A DNA stretch of 64,000 nucleotides from Shinella zoogloeoides. Lineage in GTDB: Bacteria > Pseudomonadota > Alphaproteobacteria > Rhizobiales > Rhizobiaceae. This document shows positions 29,464-39,138 of this stretch, piece after piece (the first letter of the stretch is position 1; the number at the start of each line of letters is the position of its first letter). The notes under the pieces are model-generated. The model was not told where the DNA came from. It did no database searches and worked only from the letters and a program-made list of their open reading frames with translations. A program made the position numbers and the translations under genes. The stretch spans positions 1-64,000 of the forward strand of contig NZ_CP086612.1 of the NCBI RefSeq assembly GCF_020883495.1, given 5' to 3'.

Positions 29464-29946
29464 ATGATGAAAGACCTGAAACGATCCGGGCTAACCCGTG
29501 AACAATGGTCGGCGATGACGCTCTACGAGAAGTTCGAACAGGTCGTCATTTTCGTCCTCAGCGCCATCATTGCGGTTATCGTCGTGGCGTCGGTTTGGGC
29601 GCTGATGCGCGAGGTCGTGAACCGGTTGGTCTTGGGAGCGTTCGACACGCTCGACTACGCCACCTTCCAGGTGGTGTTCGGAATGATCTTCACCGTTGTA
29701 ATTGCGCTCGAGTTCAAGCGCTCCCTTCTTGTGGCGACAGAACGCAGCTTCGGCATTCTCCAGGTCCGCACGATCGTGCTGATCGCGCTCCTCGCGATCG
29801 CGCGCAAATTTATCATCCTCGACCTTGGCGAGACGGAGCCAGCCAAGATGGCCGCCCTCGCGGGCGCGGCGCTTGCGCTCGGCGCTGTCCACTGGCTGGT
29901 GCGCGATCAGGACCGGCGCGAACTCGGAGGCCACGAGACACGATGA
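29464..29946 (+). CDS. psiE: PsiE-family membrane protein
   Basis: A 160-residue membrane protein with four hydrophobic helices (FEQVVIFVLSAIIAVIVVAS, YATFQVVFGMIFTVVIALEF, IVLIALLAIARKFIIL, AALAGAALALGAVHWLV) in the PsiE pattern. PsiE is a phosphate-starvation-inducible protein of unclear function and a standard tLST gene. The 111-bp gap after the third hsp20 has no gene. Its stop overlaps the ATG of the htpX remnant. Confidence 0.88.
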   Translation: MMKDLKRSGLTREQWSAMTLYEKFEQVVIFVLSAIIAVIVVASVWALMREVVNRLVLGAFDTLDYATFQVVFGMIFTVVIALEFKRSLLVATERSFGILQVRTIVLIALLAIARKFIILDLGETEPAKMAALAGAALALGAVHWLVRDQDRRELGGHETR

Positions 29947-30270
29947 CCGCGGCCTCCGCCAGCCACCGCCTGCTCAATTTCGTGCAATCGGCGCTGCTGC
30001 TCGGGCTCATGGCCGCGATTGCCTGGATCTCGGTGACAGCGGTCGTCGGACCCGAGACCGGTCTCCTCATGGCGCTCGCGATGGTCGGGGGGCTCCTGTT
30101 TGCGCCCGCGCTGCCACGCCGGCTGCTCCTCTCGGCCTATCAGGCGCAGTGGCTCACCGGTCGTGATGCCCCCGATCTCGTCGCGGCCCTGGCCGAACTC
30201 GCCCGCAGGGCCGGGCTGCAGCGCGCGCCGGCGCTTTATCGCGTGCCGAGCCGGCTGCCGAACGCACGCT
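29943..30270 (+). pseudogene. HtpX-like M48 metalloprotease, truncated
   Basis: The frame encodes two membrane helices (LLNFVQSALLLGLMAAIAWI and ETGLLMALAMVGGLLFAP) and then VAALAELARRAGLQRAPALY, RVPSRLPNA, as in the N-terminal part of HtpX. After PNA the frame diverges and the zinc motif HExxH never appears. The break meets an IS256-type remnant. HtpX acts in membrane protein quality control and is a tLST neighbour, so the island lost this end. The open frame continues without meaning to 30404. Confidence 0.72.
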
Positions 30271-30376
30271 GCCTCGGGCGTCTCCTGAGCGAAAGCGGTG
30301 GCGATGAAGGCCGAGACGACCCTGCGCCCGCTCTTGCCGGCGTGGGCCAACACGTTCCTCATGAAGTGGACGCGGG
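30262..30376 (-). pseudogene. IS256-family (Mutator) transposase remnant
   Basis: On the minus strand, RVHFMRNVLAHAGKSGRRVV continues as SAFIATAFAQE, a well-conserved stretch of Mutator/IS256 transposases. Only about 38 codons remain, wedged between the broken htpX and the IS1182-like fragment. This explains where the tLST right end was cut. Confidence 0.65.
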
Positions 30377-30413
30377 GGCTGTTGAAGAACTCATATTCCT
30401 ATGAAGGCGGTCC

Positions 30414-31215
30414 TCAGCAAATTGTTGCACTGATAGGCTGACCCAAGAACCTGAGGTCGCTGCCCGGCGATCTACCGGGGCGCTTTTCTTGATAAATGGA
30501 GCGCCAGATAAGGCTCCAGAATAATAAAAAGGCGGCGGCAAGCCGCTTCAGGTTGATCGCCATAGCGGTCAGGAAGGACTGGATGCGCATGTTCTCCAGG
30601 CCGCGGCGCACAGCCCGTGCGAGACCATGCCAGGATTTCGCCTCGCCATGGAAACCTTCCGAACGCCAGCGATGCCGACGATACAGGCGCTTTTCCTCTT
30701 TCCCCCAACGGTCACGTTTCCGCCGTGCTCGAAGAAGTGCGGGATAATCGTTGACGATGACCACAGCTTTAGTCACGCGCGAGGGGGACAGGCAGATCGC
30801 CGCAAGGTCGCAACCCTTGCAGTCCCTGGCTTTCGAAGCGAAGAAGCGCCCATATGCGACCTTGGTTCGGTTCGGGCGCAGAATCTTGCCGCGTAGGCAT
30901 TTTACGATATCGTGGTGGGCGTCATATCTGAATCGGCGCAAAGGGACCTTGCTGCGAATAGGCTCTGCCTTGGTTGGGATCACAGCACTGATCTTGCGCT
31001 CCTCCAGCCCGCCAAACACCTTGCCATAGGCATATCCCGCATCGGCGGTCGCTAACGTTATGGCCACCCCTGTCGTTTGCGCAGCAGTGTCGAGCCGAGA
31101 CAGTATATGATCGCCTTCATTCGCCTCGCCGGTTGTGACGTCGATCTCGACAATGACGCCACATTCGTCATCGACTACACCATGCTGCTTGTAGGAGGGC
31201 TCAAGACGTCTGTTT
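30414..31215 (-). pseudogene. IS1182-like transposase, 5'-truncated by Tn3 element
   Basis: The minus-strand frame reads SYKQHGVVDDECGVIVEIDV, then VTTGEANEGDHIL, DAGYAYGKVFGGLEERKISA, a Cys-containing segment (CKGCDLAAIC) and RSEGFHGEAKSWHGLARAVR, the C-terminal half of an IS1182-type DDE transposase. It is cut at 31215 by the left end of the Tn3-family element, so the N-terminal half is gone. Confidence 0.75.
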
Positions 31216-31272
31216 GGGGGCGGAACAAGGTCTGTTCAAAATCCTGCGCTAAGCTCGAACGAACCCTGAACA

Positions 31273-34248
31273 TCACGCGGCGCGGAGGATTTTTCTGGCA
31301 AGCCGCAAGGGCCTGAAGCCTTCGGACATCTGCTGCTCGGTGTCCCAGGAATAGATGCCGGTGAGATTTATGTGCTCCCAACTGAGGGGCGAGACGTGTT
31401 TCAGCAACTCGTCGGGGATATTTCGGCCTTGCTGGCGCAGATGAGCCGTTGCCCGGCTGAGATAGACGGTGTTCCAATGGACGATGGCGCTGACCACCAG
31501 GTTGAGACCGGAAGCTCGGAAGGCCTGGCTGTCAAAGGAGCGATCACGGATCTCGCCGCGCTCATGGAAAAAGACGGCGCGTTTGAGCTTGTGAGCGGCC
31601 TCGCCCTTGTTGAGCCCGGCCTGGCAACGCCGACGCAGTGCCGGGCTGGAATACCACTCGATCATGAACAGGGTGCGCTCGATGCGGCCGAGTTCGCGCA
31701 ATGCTTTGGCCAGATCGCTGGACTTCGACGATGCGGAGAACTTCTTGAGGATCGCCGACGGCGCGACGGTGCGCGTCGTGATCGACGCGGCAAGGCGCAG
31801 GAGTTCGTCCCAATGGTCCATGATGAGGGCGGTGTTGATCGGCACGCCGATATGATTTGCCAGCGCCGGATAGATATCGGCCTTCTCGAAGGTGTGCAGT
31901 TTCCGGTCCTTGATATTGCGAAGGCGCGGCGCGAAGCGCTTGCCGATCAGGCAGAACAGCGCAAAAACATGATCGCTGGCGCCGCCGGTATCGGTGAACA
32001 GCTCTTCGATCTCCAGAACCGTGTCGTGGTCGAACAGGCCGTCGAGCACATAGACGGCCTCGCTTTCGGTCGGGCTGATCGGCAGGATGCTGTAATAGCC
32101 GTATTGGTCGGAAAGCCCGCTGTAGAACTTCGAGCCCGGCTCGCTGCCATAATGCAGGTTGATGTCGCTGCGCCCTGCGGCCCGGTCACTGGCGCGGAAG
32201 AATTGCCCATCGGATGAGGCTGTCGTTCCGTCGCCCCAGATTTGCGCATGCGGATGGCGGGTATGGGCATCAGTGACGCAGGCCTGCGCGGCCCGATAGG
32301 TTTCGGAGCGGGCATGGAAGCTGCGCATCCAGCCGATCTGGTGGGCGCTGATCCCCTTCGACGCCCCGGCCATGCGTTTCGGGCCGAGATTCGTGCCATC
32401 GGCAAGCACGCCGGCCAGCATGGCGGCGATGTTTTGCGGCGCATCTCCCGTCCGGACATGGGTGAACTGGTCGGCAAACCCGGTCCACTCATGCACTTCC
32501 CGCAGGAGATCGGGCACCTCGACCAGAGGATACATCTCCGTGATTTCGGCATTGATGGCTTCCGCCGCGGCGGGAATATCGCTGGTATGCGGCGTCACGA
32601 TCAGCGTGCCGTTTTCCATCCTGACGCCATCGAGCTTGCCGAAACGGGCGCGCCAGGCCAGCCGTTTGAGGTTGACGTCCATCATCTCCCGGACGTCCGC
32701 GAGCCAGGCAGCGCAGTCGGTCTGGACACCGAGGCCAAGCTGATCTCGCTCCTTCAGGGCGACAAAGGTTGGCTTCGGCATGAGATCTTCGTCTATCGGC
32801 CGGAATGACCGGCTGCCCTCGACCCACACATCGCGCGAATGCAGCCGGTCCCGTAAATGAGCGAAGGTGGCGATTTCATAAAGCCGCCGATCCGGCTTGC
32901 CATCCTCGAAGACCAGTTTCCTTTCGTTCGCACCCAGATGGCCGACCGGCACATGATCCGGCAGAACACGGCGTCCCTCCACATAAAGCATTTTCAGGGT
33001 CGCGACCGCCGCAAGCAGCGGATCGTGCCGACGGCGCGAGCGGAACGTGAATGCCTGAAGGAAAGCGCCGGCAAACTTGCGGATGTTTCCATGTTGCTCG
33101 ACCGCCAGCACCAGCGGCGAAGCGTTGGCGCTCTCCACCATCGCCTCGAGACCGGGCTTGATCTGCAGCAGCCGATGCCAGCCGACTTGCCGGTTTACCG
33201 TCTCGATCGCATCTTCATCGGCATCATTGGCGGCCTGCAAGGCAACGATCGTGTCGAGGAACAGTCGCAGCGCCTTGGACGTTTCCATGCGGGCGTTCAT
33301 GTGACGCTGCTTTCTCCGGTTGTTCGCCTGGGAGAACAGCCGGCCCATCAGCTTGATGAACATGGTCATTGCATCGTCGGTGAGCTTCTGGCCGAGCTTG
33401 ATAATCTGCACCACGATCGTCGCACGCCGGCGGCTGGCGCCAAATTCGCCGGCGAGCCAGGCCGGTGCTGCATCACCTTCCCGGACCATCTGGTCCCATC
33501 GTCCGGAGGGGATGCGGGCCTGTAAGCGTGGATCGATCCCGAGCGAACGCAGGAACATGATACGCTCCGTCAAACCGACCAAATTCCCCGCTCCCGGTGC
33601 ATCGGGCGCGGAACGCAGCCAGTGAAAGCGCGTCTGACCTATTGCAGGATCAACGTCCAGCAGGGCATCGAGGGCTTCGAGCTTGTCCGGATCGAGATCC
33701 GAGATCAGCGCGGCCTCGGCACGGCGGCGGGCGATTGCGCGCGCTGCCAACCCCATGCGCTCGATCATGGTCACCACCGGCAGCAGAACCCGGCGCTCCC
33801 GATACATGGTGATGATTGCGTTTGCGATCACCGCTCCCTTGTCGGCCGTTGAAGCTGTTTCGATAGCTGCCAGGAGCGCCGCGCGTCGATCCTCGCCTGT
33901 CGGGCTTCTCATTTCGAGATAGCCCAACAGGCGCGCGACGTGGTTCATGCGTGTTTCTTCGCGGCGAGCATACAATTCGAATGACGCCGGGTCGGCTCCG
34001 ACTTGCTCAGCAACATGGTTGAGCATCGGCATGGGAAGGGCTTCGTTGGCAGTAAGCGCACGGCCGGGATAACGCATCAGGCAGAGCTGCAGCGCAAATC
34101 CCAGCCGGTTATGCTCGCGACGGCGAACCTCGATTTCGAGTCGATCTGCCGGGGACAGGGAATAATGACGGATCAGACTGTCTTCGTCAGTTGGAATACC
34201 GAAAAGCTCTTGTCGATCATGAGGCTTGAGAAGCGTCCGCCAGGCCAC
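31273..34248 (-). CDS. tnpA: TnpA, Tn3-family transposase
   Basis: A 991-residue transposase with the Tn3 N-terminal DUF4158-like region and the C-terminal DDE core: [35 protein letters not shown] and [20 protein letters not shown] hold catalytic acidic positions, and [16 protein letters not shown] near the end is a family hallmark. The length is normal. It cuts and joins the 38-bp ends during replicative transposition. Confidence 0.95.
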   Translation of the reverse strand: MAWRTLLKPHDRQELFGIPTDEDSLIRHYSLSPADRLEIEVRRREHNRLGFALQLCLMRYPGRALTANEALPMPMLNHVAEQVGADPASFELYARREETRMNHVARLLGYLEMRSPTGEDRRAALLAAIETASTADKGAVIANAIITMYRERRVLLPVVTMIERMGLAARAIARRRAEAALISDLDPDKLEALDALLDVDPAIGQTRFHWLRSAPDAPGAGNLVGLTERIMFLRSLGIDPRLQARIPSGRWDQMVREGDAAPAWLAGEFGASRRRATIVVQIIKLGQKLTDDAMTMFIKLMGRLFSQANNRRKQRHMNARMETSKALRLFLDTIVALQAANDADEDAIETVNRQVGWHRLLQIKPGLEAMVESANASPLVLAVEQHGNIRKFAGAFLQAFTFRSRRRHDPLLAAVATLKMLYVEGRRVLPDHVPVGHLGANERKLVFEDGKPDRRLYEIATFAHLRDRLHSRDVWVEGSRSFRPIDEDLMPKPTFVALKERDQLGLGVQTDCAAWLADVREMMDVNLKRLAWRARFGKLDGVRMENGTLIVTPHTSDIPAAAEAINAEITEMYPLVEVPDLLREVHEWTGFADQFTHVRTGDAPQNIAAMLAGVLADGTNLGPKRMAGASKGISAHQIGWMRSFHARSETYRAAQACVTDAHTRHPHAQIWGDGTTASSDGQFFRASDRAAGRSDINLHYGSEPGSKFYSGLSDQYGYYSILPISPTESEAVYVLDGLFDHDTVLEIEELFTDTGGASDHVFALFCLIGKRFAPRLRNIKDRKLHTFEKADIYPALANHIGVPINTALIMDHWDELLRLAASITTRTVAPSAILKKFSASSKSSDLAKALRELGRIERTLFMIEWYSSPALRRRCQAGLNKGEAAHKLKRAVFFHERGEIRDRSFDSQAFRASGLNLVVSAIVHWNTVYLSRATAHLRQQGRNIPDELLKHVSPLSWEHINLTGIYSWDTEQQMSEGFRPLRLARKILRAA

Positions 34249-34403
34249 CGTTCTTACTCCTTACAATATGCGCTGGTGGCCAAACCTCTGTCCGGAAACG
34301 GACGATTGCGTACAGGGGCAAAACACCCTGTCCACAAATTATCTTGACACATTTATGAACAGAGGCGATATTTTGGACAGCCTATTCGGACAAAATTGCC
34401 CTC
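34249..34403. promoter_or_regulatory. Probable res / divergent promoter region of the Tn3 element
   Basis: A 155-bp gap between divergent tnpA and tnpR, with an AT-rich part around 34330-34385 (TTATCTTGACACATTTATGA, GATATTTTGGACAG). TTGACA at 34345-34350 may serve tnpR. In this arrangement the resolution site normally lies here; the subsites are not delimited. Confidence 0.55.
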
Positions 34404-34997
34404 ATGCCACGCACCTTCGCCTATGTCCGCGTCTCCACGACCGGCCAGACGACCGAGAACCAGATTCAGGAAATCGAAGCCGCCGGCTTCCAGGTCGAAC
34501 CGCGCCGGATCGTCACCGAGACGGTTTCCGGCAGCACCGCCATCGCGCAACGCCGCGGCTTTTCCCAGCTCATGGACAAGCTGGAATCCGGCGATATTCT
34601 GATCGTGACAAAACTCGACCGCCTCGGCCGCGATGCGATCGACGTCAGCACCACCGTCAGAACACTGGCCGAATTGGGCGTGCGCGTCTATTGCCTCGCG
34701 CTCGGCGGCGCCGACCTCACCGGCTCGGCCGGCACCATAACCATGAATGTGCTCAATGCCGTCGCCCAATTCGAGCGGGATTTGCTGATCGAGCGGACGC
34801 AATCCGGTCTCAAGCGCGCCAAGTCGGAAGGCAAGACCCTCGGCCGACCCTTCACGCTCAGCGATGAACAGAAGCAGGGTGTCCGCAACGATCTCGCGAA
34901 GGGCATGAGCGTTTCGGCGATAGCAAGGAAATTCGCGACCAGCCGGCAGACCATTATGCGGGTTCGCGACGAGGGTTCACGGTCCGTTCGACCTTAG
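34404..34997 (+). CDS. tnpR: TnpR, serine resolvase of the Tn3 element
   Basis: A 197-residue resolvase. The catalytic Ser is in FAYVRVSTTGQ (residues 5-15), followed by the core LVTKLDRLGRDAID-type region and FERDLLIERTQSGLKRAKSE, then a C-terminal HTH (MSVSAIARKFATSRQTIMRV). It resolves the cointegrate formed by tnpA. The last codons and the stop lie inside the right inverted repeat. Confidence 0.94.
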   Translation: MPRTFAYVRVSTTGQTTENQIQEIEAAGFQVEPRRIVTETVSGSTAIAQRRGFSQLMDKLESGDILIVTKLDRLGRDAIDVSTTVRTLAELGVRVYCLALGGADLTGSAGTITMNVLNAVAQFERDLLIERTQSGLKRAKSEGKTLGRPFTLSDEQKQGVRNDLAKGMSVSAIARKFATSRQTIMRVRDEGSRSVRP

Positions 34998-35085
34998 CGC
35001 AGGATTTTGAACAGACCTTGTTCCGACCCCCGATTGCCGCTCTTGCCGTGTGTAGCCATAAAAACATGAATTTTGCAATCATGTT

Positions 35086-35200
35086 ATTTTGCGCCCGTCC
35101 GACTTGGCGCGCTTGAGGCCAGATTGCGTCCGCTCGATCAGCAAATCCCTTTCGGGCCGGGCGACTGCGTTGAGCAGGTTCATGGTCGGCGTATCGACTT
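35086..35200 (-). pseudogene. Second resolvase remnant outside the transposon
   Basis: Minus strand: TPTMNLLNAVARPERDLLIE continues RTQSGLKRAKSDGR, almost the same as the TnpR segment inside the element but in opposite orientation. Neither the catalytic N-terminus nor the HTH is present. It may be the relic of a related Tn3 element and could mediate rearrangements with tnpR. Confidence 0.75.
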
Positions 35201-35422
35201 GCATCGGCCACGCGCAGGCTCCGCTCAGGCATTTCGCTCGACCGATACCGAAAAGAAACGAAGAATATCCACCCGCATGGCGGGGCAGAGCGAACATGTG
35301 CTTGCAGTCTTTGAATTTGTTCTACAGACTGGCCTGAATTTGGGGGGGCTGGTCTATTGGCTGACCGCATCGGGGGGGAAACGCAACCAGCCTTACCGGC
35401 ATTTCCAGGAATATGACACGGC
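35201..35422. other. Gap between transposon scar and cyanophycinase gene
   Basis: About 220 bp without a recognisable gene; short open frames exist on both strands but have no family features. It should contain the cyanophycin operon promoter; G-runs at 35342-35348 and 35372-35379 are the only notable bases. Confidence 0.4.
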
Positions 35423-36295
35423 ATGTGCCCAGCTCGTTTGAACCAAGACCTTGCCCGTGGTTTCATTATTCCGATCGGAGGTGGAGAGGACCGCGTCAAG
35501 GAACAGCATATCCACCGCCGCTTCGTGGAACTGTCGGGTGGCGGGGATGCCGATATCGTCGTGATTCCGACGGCGTCGGAGCTGGAGACGACCGGCCGGG
35601 ACTACAACCGGATCTTCCGCGATCTCGGTGCTGCGGAGGTGGATTTCCTGCCGATCAGCCGCCGTGCCGATTGCGACAACCCCCGTTATCTCGACATGCT
35701 CGACCGGGCGACCGGAATCTTCCTGACCGGCGGCAACCAACTGCGCCTGTCGACGATCCTCGGCGGTACCGGCATCGCCCAGAAGATCCGCCGCCGCAAC
35801 GCCGCCGGCGTCGCGGTCGCGGGCACGTCGGCGGGCGCGTCGATCATGTCCGAACACATGATCGCGGGCGGTGACAGCAATTCCTCGCCCGCCGAGGGGA
35901 GGGTAAGCCTGGCGCCGGGCATCGGTCTGACCAATGCGGTGATCATCGACCAGCATTTCACCGAGCGGAACCGGCTGGGCCGGCTTTTGACGGCGTCCTC
36001 CTACAATCCGTTCCTGATCGGTCTCGGCATCGACGAGGATACGGCCGCCTTTATCGGTCCCGACGGCGTCTTCGAGGTCGTCGGATCGGGCACGGTGACC
36101 GTGGTCGACGCCTCGGGCCTGACGCACTCCTCGATGTGGGAGGCCTCGCGCGGCGAGGCACTGACCCTGCTCGGGCTGAAGATCGATGTGATGGGGGAGG
36201 GTTGTCGCTACGATCTCGTGGGGCGGCACGCCTATCCACCGGATGAACACGCGGCGTTCTGCACGCTGCCAAACGAAAAGGTCACGACGAACTGA
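35423..36295 (+). CDS. cphB: Cyanophycinase
   Basis: A 290-residue serine-type exopeptidase of the S51 family that releases beta-Asp-Arg dipeptides from cyanophycin. It has FIIPIGGGEDRV at the N-terminus, GIFLTGGNQLRLS, the nucleophile in GTSAGAS (S136) and QHFTERNRLGRLL. The length is near the usual 270-290. The first ATG (35423) lies 6 bp after GACACGG rather than a strong RBS; a later start is possible. It lies 26 bp before the synthetase gene, so making and breaking enzymes are co-transcribed. Confidence 0.92.
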   Translation: MCPARLNQDLARGFIIPIGGGEDRVKEQHIHRRFVELSGGGDADIVVIPTASELETTGRDYNRIFRDLGAAEVDFLPISRRADCDNPRYLDMLDRATGIFLTGGNQLRLSTILGGTGIAQKIRRRNAAGVAVAGTSAGASIMSEHMIAGGDSNSSPAEGRVSLAPGIGLTNAVIIDQHFTERNRLGRLLTASSYNPFLIGLGIDEDTAAFIGPDGVFEVVGSGTVTVVDASGLTHSSMWEASRGEALTLLGLKIDVMGEGCRYDLVGRHAYPPDEHAAFCTLPNEKVTTN

Positions 36296-36321
36296 CCGCG
36301 CTATGAGGGAGGAACTCCGCA

Positions 36322-39126
36322 ATGAAGATCGTTTCGAAAAACGTGTTTGTCGGTCCAAACGTATGGGCGGGATTTCCCGTCATCCGCTACGTCATTGACC
36401 TGGGAGTTCTGGAAGAGTGGCCATCGGCGAGGATCGGGGAGGATTGGATCAATGCGCTTGTCGAGGCCCTTCCGGGGCTGCATGAGCATGGCTGCTCCTA
36501 CCGCGAGCCGGGCGGTTTCATTCGCCGTCTGAGAGAGGGCGAGGGCACATGGCTCGGCCATGTCGCCGAACATGTCGCGCTGGAGATACAGGGCGTCGCC
36601 GGGTCCGAGGTCACCTTTGGCCGCACCCGGTCAACCGGGGTGCCGGGCCAGTACAACCTCGTCTATCAATACCATCAGCGCGATGTCGGGCTCGAGGCCG
36701 GGCAACTGGCGATCCGGCTGCTAATGCATCTCCTGCCCGACCACCTCAAGTCGCAGGTCGAATACGAGTTCGACCCCGAATTCGATTTTCCCGACGAGTT
36801 GAAGAGCTTCGTCCTGATGGCGCAGCGCAAGGAATTCGGCCCCTCGACCGGTTCGCTGGTCAAGGCCGCGGAGGATCGCGACATTCCGTGGATCCGGCTC
36901 AACAACAACTCGCTGGTGCAGTTCGGTCACGGCAAGTTCCAGCAACGCATTCAGGCGACGATCACCAGCGAGACCAAGCATATCGCGGTGGAGATTTCCT
37001 GCGACAAGGAAGACACCCACAACATGCTGAGCGACCTCGGCCTGCCGGTGCCCCAGCAGCGTCTGGCCTATTCGCCGGCCCAGGCCGTCCGGGAGGCAGG
37101 CCGCATCGGTTATCCGGTCGTCGTCAAGCCGCTCGATGGCAATCACGGGCGCGGGGTTTCGATCAACCTGACCGAGGACGCACAGGTGGAGACCGCCTTC
37201 CACGAGGCCAAGGCGCACTCCAAGAGCCGCGGCATTCTCGTCGAGAGCTTCGTCACCGGCATGGATCACCGCATGCTGGTGGTGAATGGCGAACTGGTCG
37301 CGGCGGCCAAGCGTGTTCCCGGCCATGTCGTCGGCGACGGCAGGCATACGATCGCCGAACTGATCGAGATCGTCAATTCCGATCCGCGCCGGGGCATCGG
37401 GCATGAGAAGGTGCTGACGAATCTGGAGCTCGACAATCAGGCCGAACGGCTGATGGCGGATGCCGGCCATACCGCCGAAACGGTCCTGCCGGAGGGCGAG
37501 ACCTTCTACCTGCGCTCGACCGCGAACCTGTCGACCGGCGGCACGGCGATCGACGTGACCGATGTCTGCCACCCGGACAACAAGGACATGGCCGAACGCA
37601 CGATCAAGGCGGTGGGCCTCGATGTGGGCGGGGTCGACTTCCTCACGCCCGACATCACCAAGAGCTACAAGGATATCGGCGGTGCCATCGTCGAGGTGAA
37701 CGCCGCGCCGGGTTTCCGGATGCATGTCGCCCCCTCGGAAGGCAAGCCGCGCGACGTGGCGGGCAAGGTTCTCGACATGCTGTTCCCGAAGGGCCGCGAG
37801 GCGCGGATTCCGATCGGCGCCATCACCGGAACGAACGGCAAGACGACGACCTCGCGCATGCTCGCCCATATCATGAAGTCGTCCGGCAAGATCGTCGGCA
37901 TGACCTCGACCGACGGGGTCTATGTCGACGGCAAGCTGACCGTGAAGGGCGATATGACCGGGCCGGCCTCGGCGCAGATGGTGCTGCGCGACCCATCGGT
38001 CGATTTCGCCGTGATGGAAACCGCGCGGGGCGGCCTCGTTCGCGCCGGCCTTGGCTATCAGCGCTGCGACGTCTCGGCCTGCCTCAACGTGGCGGCCGAC
38101 CATCTGGGGATGGGCGGGATAAACACGGTCGAGGAACTTGCCGTGATCAAGCGCGTCGTCGTCGAGGCTGCGACGGATACGGTCGTGCTCAACGCCGACG
38201 ACATCCACTGCCTGCGCATGGCCGATTTCTGCAAGGCCGAGCATATCTGCTACGTGACGACGAATTCCGACCATCCCCTTGTGAGGGAGCATATCCAGGC
38301 CGGGGGCCGCGCCGTGGTGCTGGAAAAGGCCATGAACGGCGATATGATCACGATCTACGCCAACGGCCTGCACCTGCCGGTCCTGTGGTCGCACCTGATC
38401 CCGGCGACGCTGGAGGGCAAGGCGCTCTACAACGTGCAGAACGCGATGTTCGCCTGCGCGATGGCCTATGCGTTCAAACTCGACCTCGACAATATCCGCC
38501 ACGGGCTGAGAACCTTCGACACCTCGTTCTTCCAGGTGCCGGGACGGACCAATGTGTTCGACGAACACCCCTTCAAGGTCATCCTCGACTACGGCCATAA
38601 CCCGGCTGCCATCGCCGCCATGTCGGGCCTGGCCGACCGGCTGGACGTGAAGGGCCGCAGGCTCGTGGTCTGCGCCATGCCGGGCGATCGCCGCGACGAG
38701 GACATCCGCGAGGCCGCCAAGGTGCTGGCGGGGCATTTCGACCACTACTTCGTCAAGCCCGACGACAATCGCCGGGGGCGCGGAGAGATGGAGGTTCCGC
38801 AGATGCTTCGCGACGGCCTGATTACGGCCGGGGTGGAGGCTGGCCGGATCACGCTCGTGGCGAGCGAGGCGGAGGCCGTCGATCTGGGGCTGAACACGGC
38901 GCAGCCCGACGATCTTCTCATCATCTTCGCCGATGAACTGGCGCGGTCCTGGAAGCAGATCATCTACTTCAAGAAGGCCGAGCGGGAGGCCATCGTCACG
39001 GCAAAGCCGTCCCGCGTGGAGCGGCCGGCCGCCGAGTTCGAGGAACTGGTATCGGCGTCGGATCTCCTGATCCGTGACGAACGGGGCGTGCGTCTCGCTC
39101 GGGCCGAACCCGAAGGGGCGGATTGA
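36322..39126 (+). CDS. cphA: Cyanophycin synthetase
   Basis: A 934-residue enzyme that polymerises Asp and Arg into cyanophycin using ATP, without a ribosome. It has an N-terminal cyanophycin synthetase region (1-160), an ATP-grasp domain (about 165-480, with YPVVVKPLDGNHGRGVSINL and VEVNAAPGFRMH) and a C-terminal Mur-ligase domain (GTNGKTTTSRMLAHI near residue 500 and DYGHNPAAIAAM). The length is slightly above the usual 870-900 aa. AGGGAGGAA precedes the ATG. It forms nitrogen-storage granules in the cytoplasm. Confidence 0.96.
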   Translation: MKIVSKNVFVGPNVWAGFPVIRYVIDLGVLEEWPSARIGEDWINALVEALPGLHEHGCSYREPGGFIRRLREGEGTWLGHVAEHVALEIQGVAGSEVTFGRTRSTGVPGQYNLVYQYHQRDVGLEAGQLAIRLLMHLLPDHLKSQVEYEFDPEFDFPDELKSFVLMAQRKEFGPSTGSLVKAAEDRDIPWIRLNNNSLVQFGHGKFQQRIQATITSETKHIAVEISCDKEDTHNMLSDLGLPVPQQRLAYSPAQAVREAGRIGYPVVVKPLDGNHGRGVSINLTEDAQVETAFHEAKAHSKSRGILVESFVTGMDHRMLVVNGELVAAAKRVPGHVVGDGRHTIAELIEIVNSDPRRGIGHEKVLTNLELDNQAERLMADAGHTAETVLPEGETFYLRSTANLSTGGTAIDVTDVCHPDNKDMAERTIKAVGLDVGGVDFLTPDITKSYKDIGGAIVEVNAAPGFRMHVAPSEGKPRDVAGKVLDMLFPKGREARIPIGAITGTNGKTTTSRMLAHIMKSSGKIVGMTSTDGVYVDGKLTVKGDMTGPASAQMVLRDPSVDFAVMETARGGLVRAGLGYQRCDVSACLNVAADHLGMGGINTVEELAVIKRVVVEAATDTVVLNADDIHCLRMADFCKAEHICYVTTNSDHPLVREHIQAGGRAVVLEKAMNGDMITIYANGLHLPVLWSHLIPATLEGKALYNVQNAMFACAMAYAFKLDLDNIRHGLRTFDTSFFQVPGRTNVFDEHPFKVILDYGHNPAAIAAMSGLADRLDVKGRRLVVCAMPGDRRDEDIREAAKVLAGHFDHYFVKPDDNRRGRGEMEVPQMLRDGLITAGVEAGRITLVASEAEAVDLGLNTAQPDDLLIIFADELARSWKQIIYFKKAEREAIVTAKPSRVERPAAEFEELVSASDLLIRDERGVRLARAEPEGAD

Positions 39127-39138
39127 GCGGGGCTCAGG

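Larger units (their letters stand above)
31216..35030. mobile_element. Tn3-family transposon unit
   Basis: A 3815-bp unit bounded by 38-bp inverted repeats (31216-31253 and 34993-35030; 37 of 38 positions match; each begins GGGG read inward). It holds a leftward tnpA and a divergent rightward tnpR and no passenger genes. The 5-bp flanks differ (TGTTT left, CGATT right), so one or both flanks have been rearranged since insertion. It looks complete. Confidence 0.9.

Noticed and set aside
30270..30404. The extended open frame after the HtpX-like segment as a genuine protein C-terminus.
   Set aside because: The opposite strand encodes a clear piece of a Mutator-type transposase here, so the continuation is chance.
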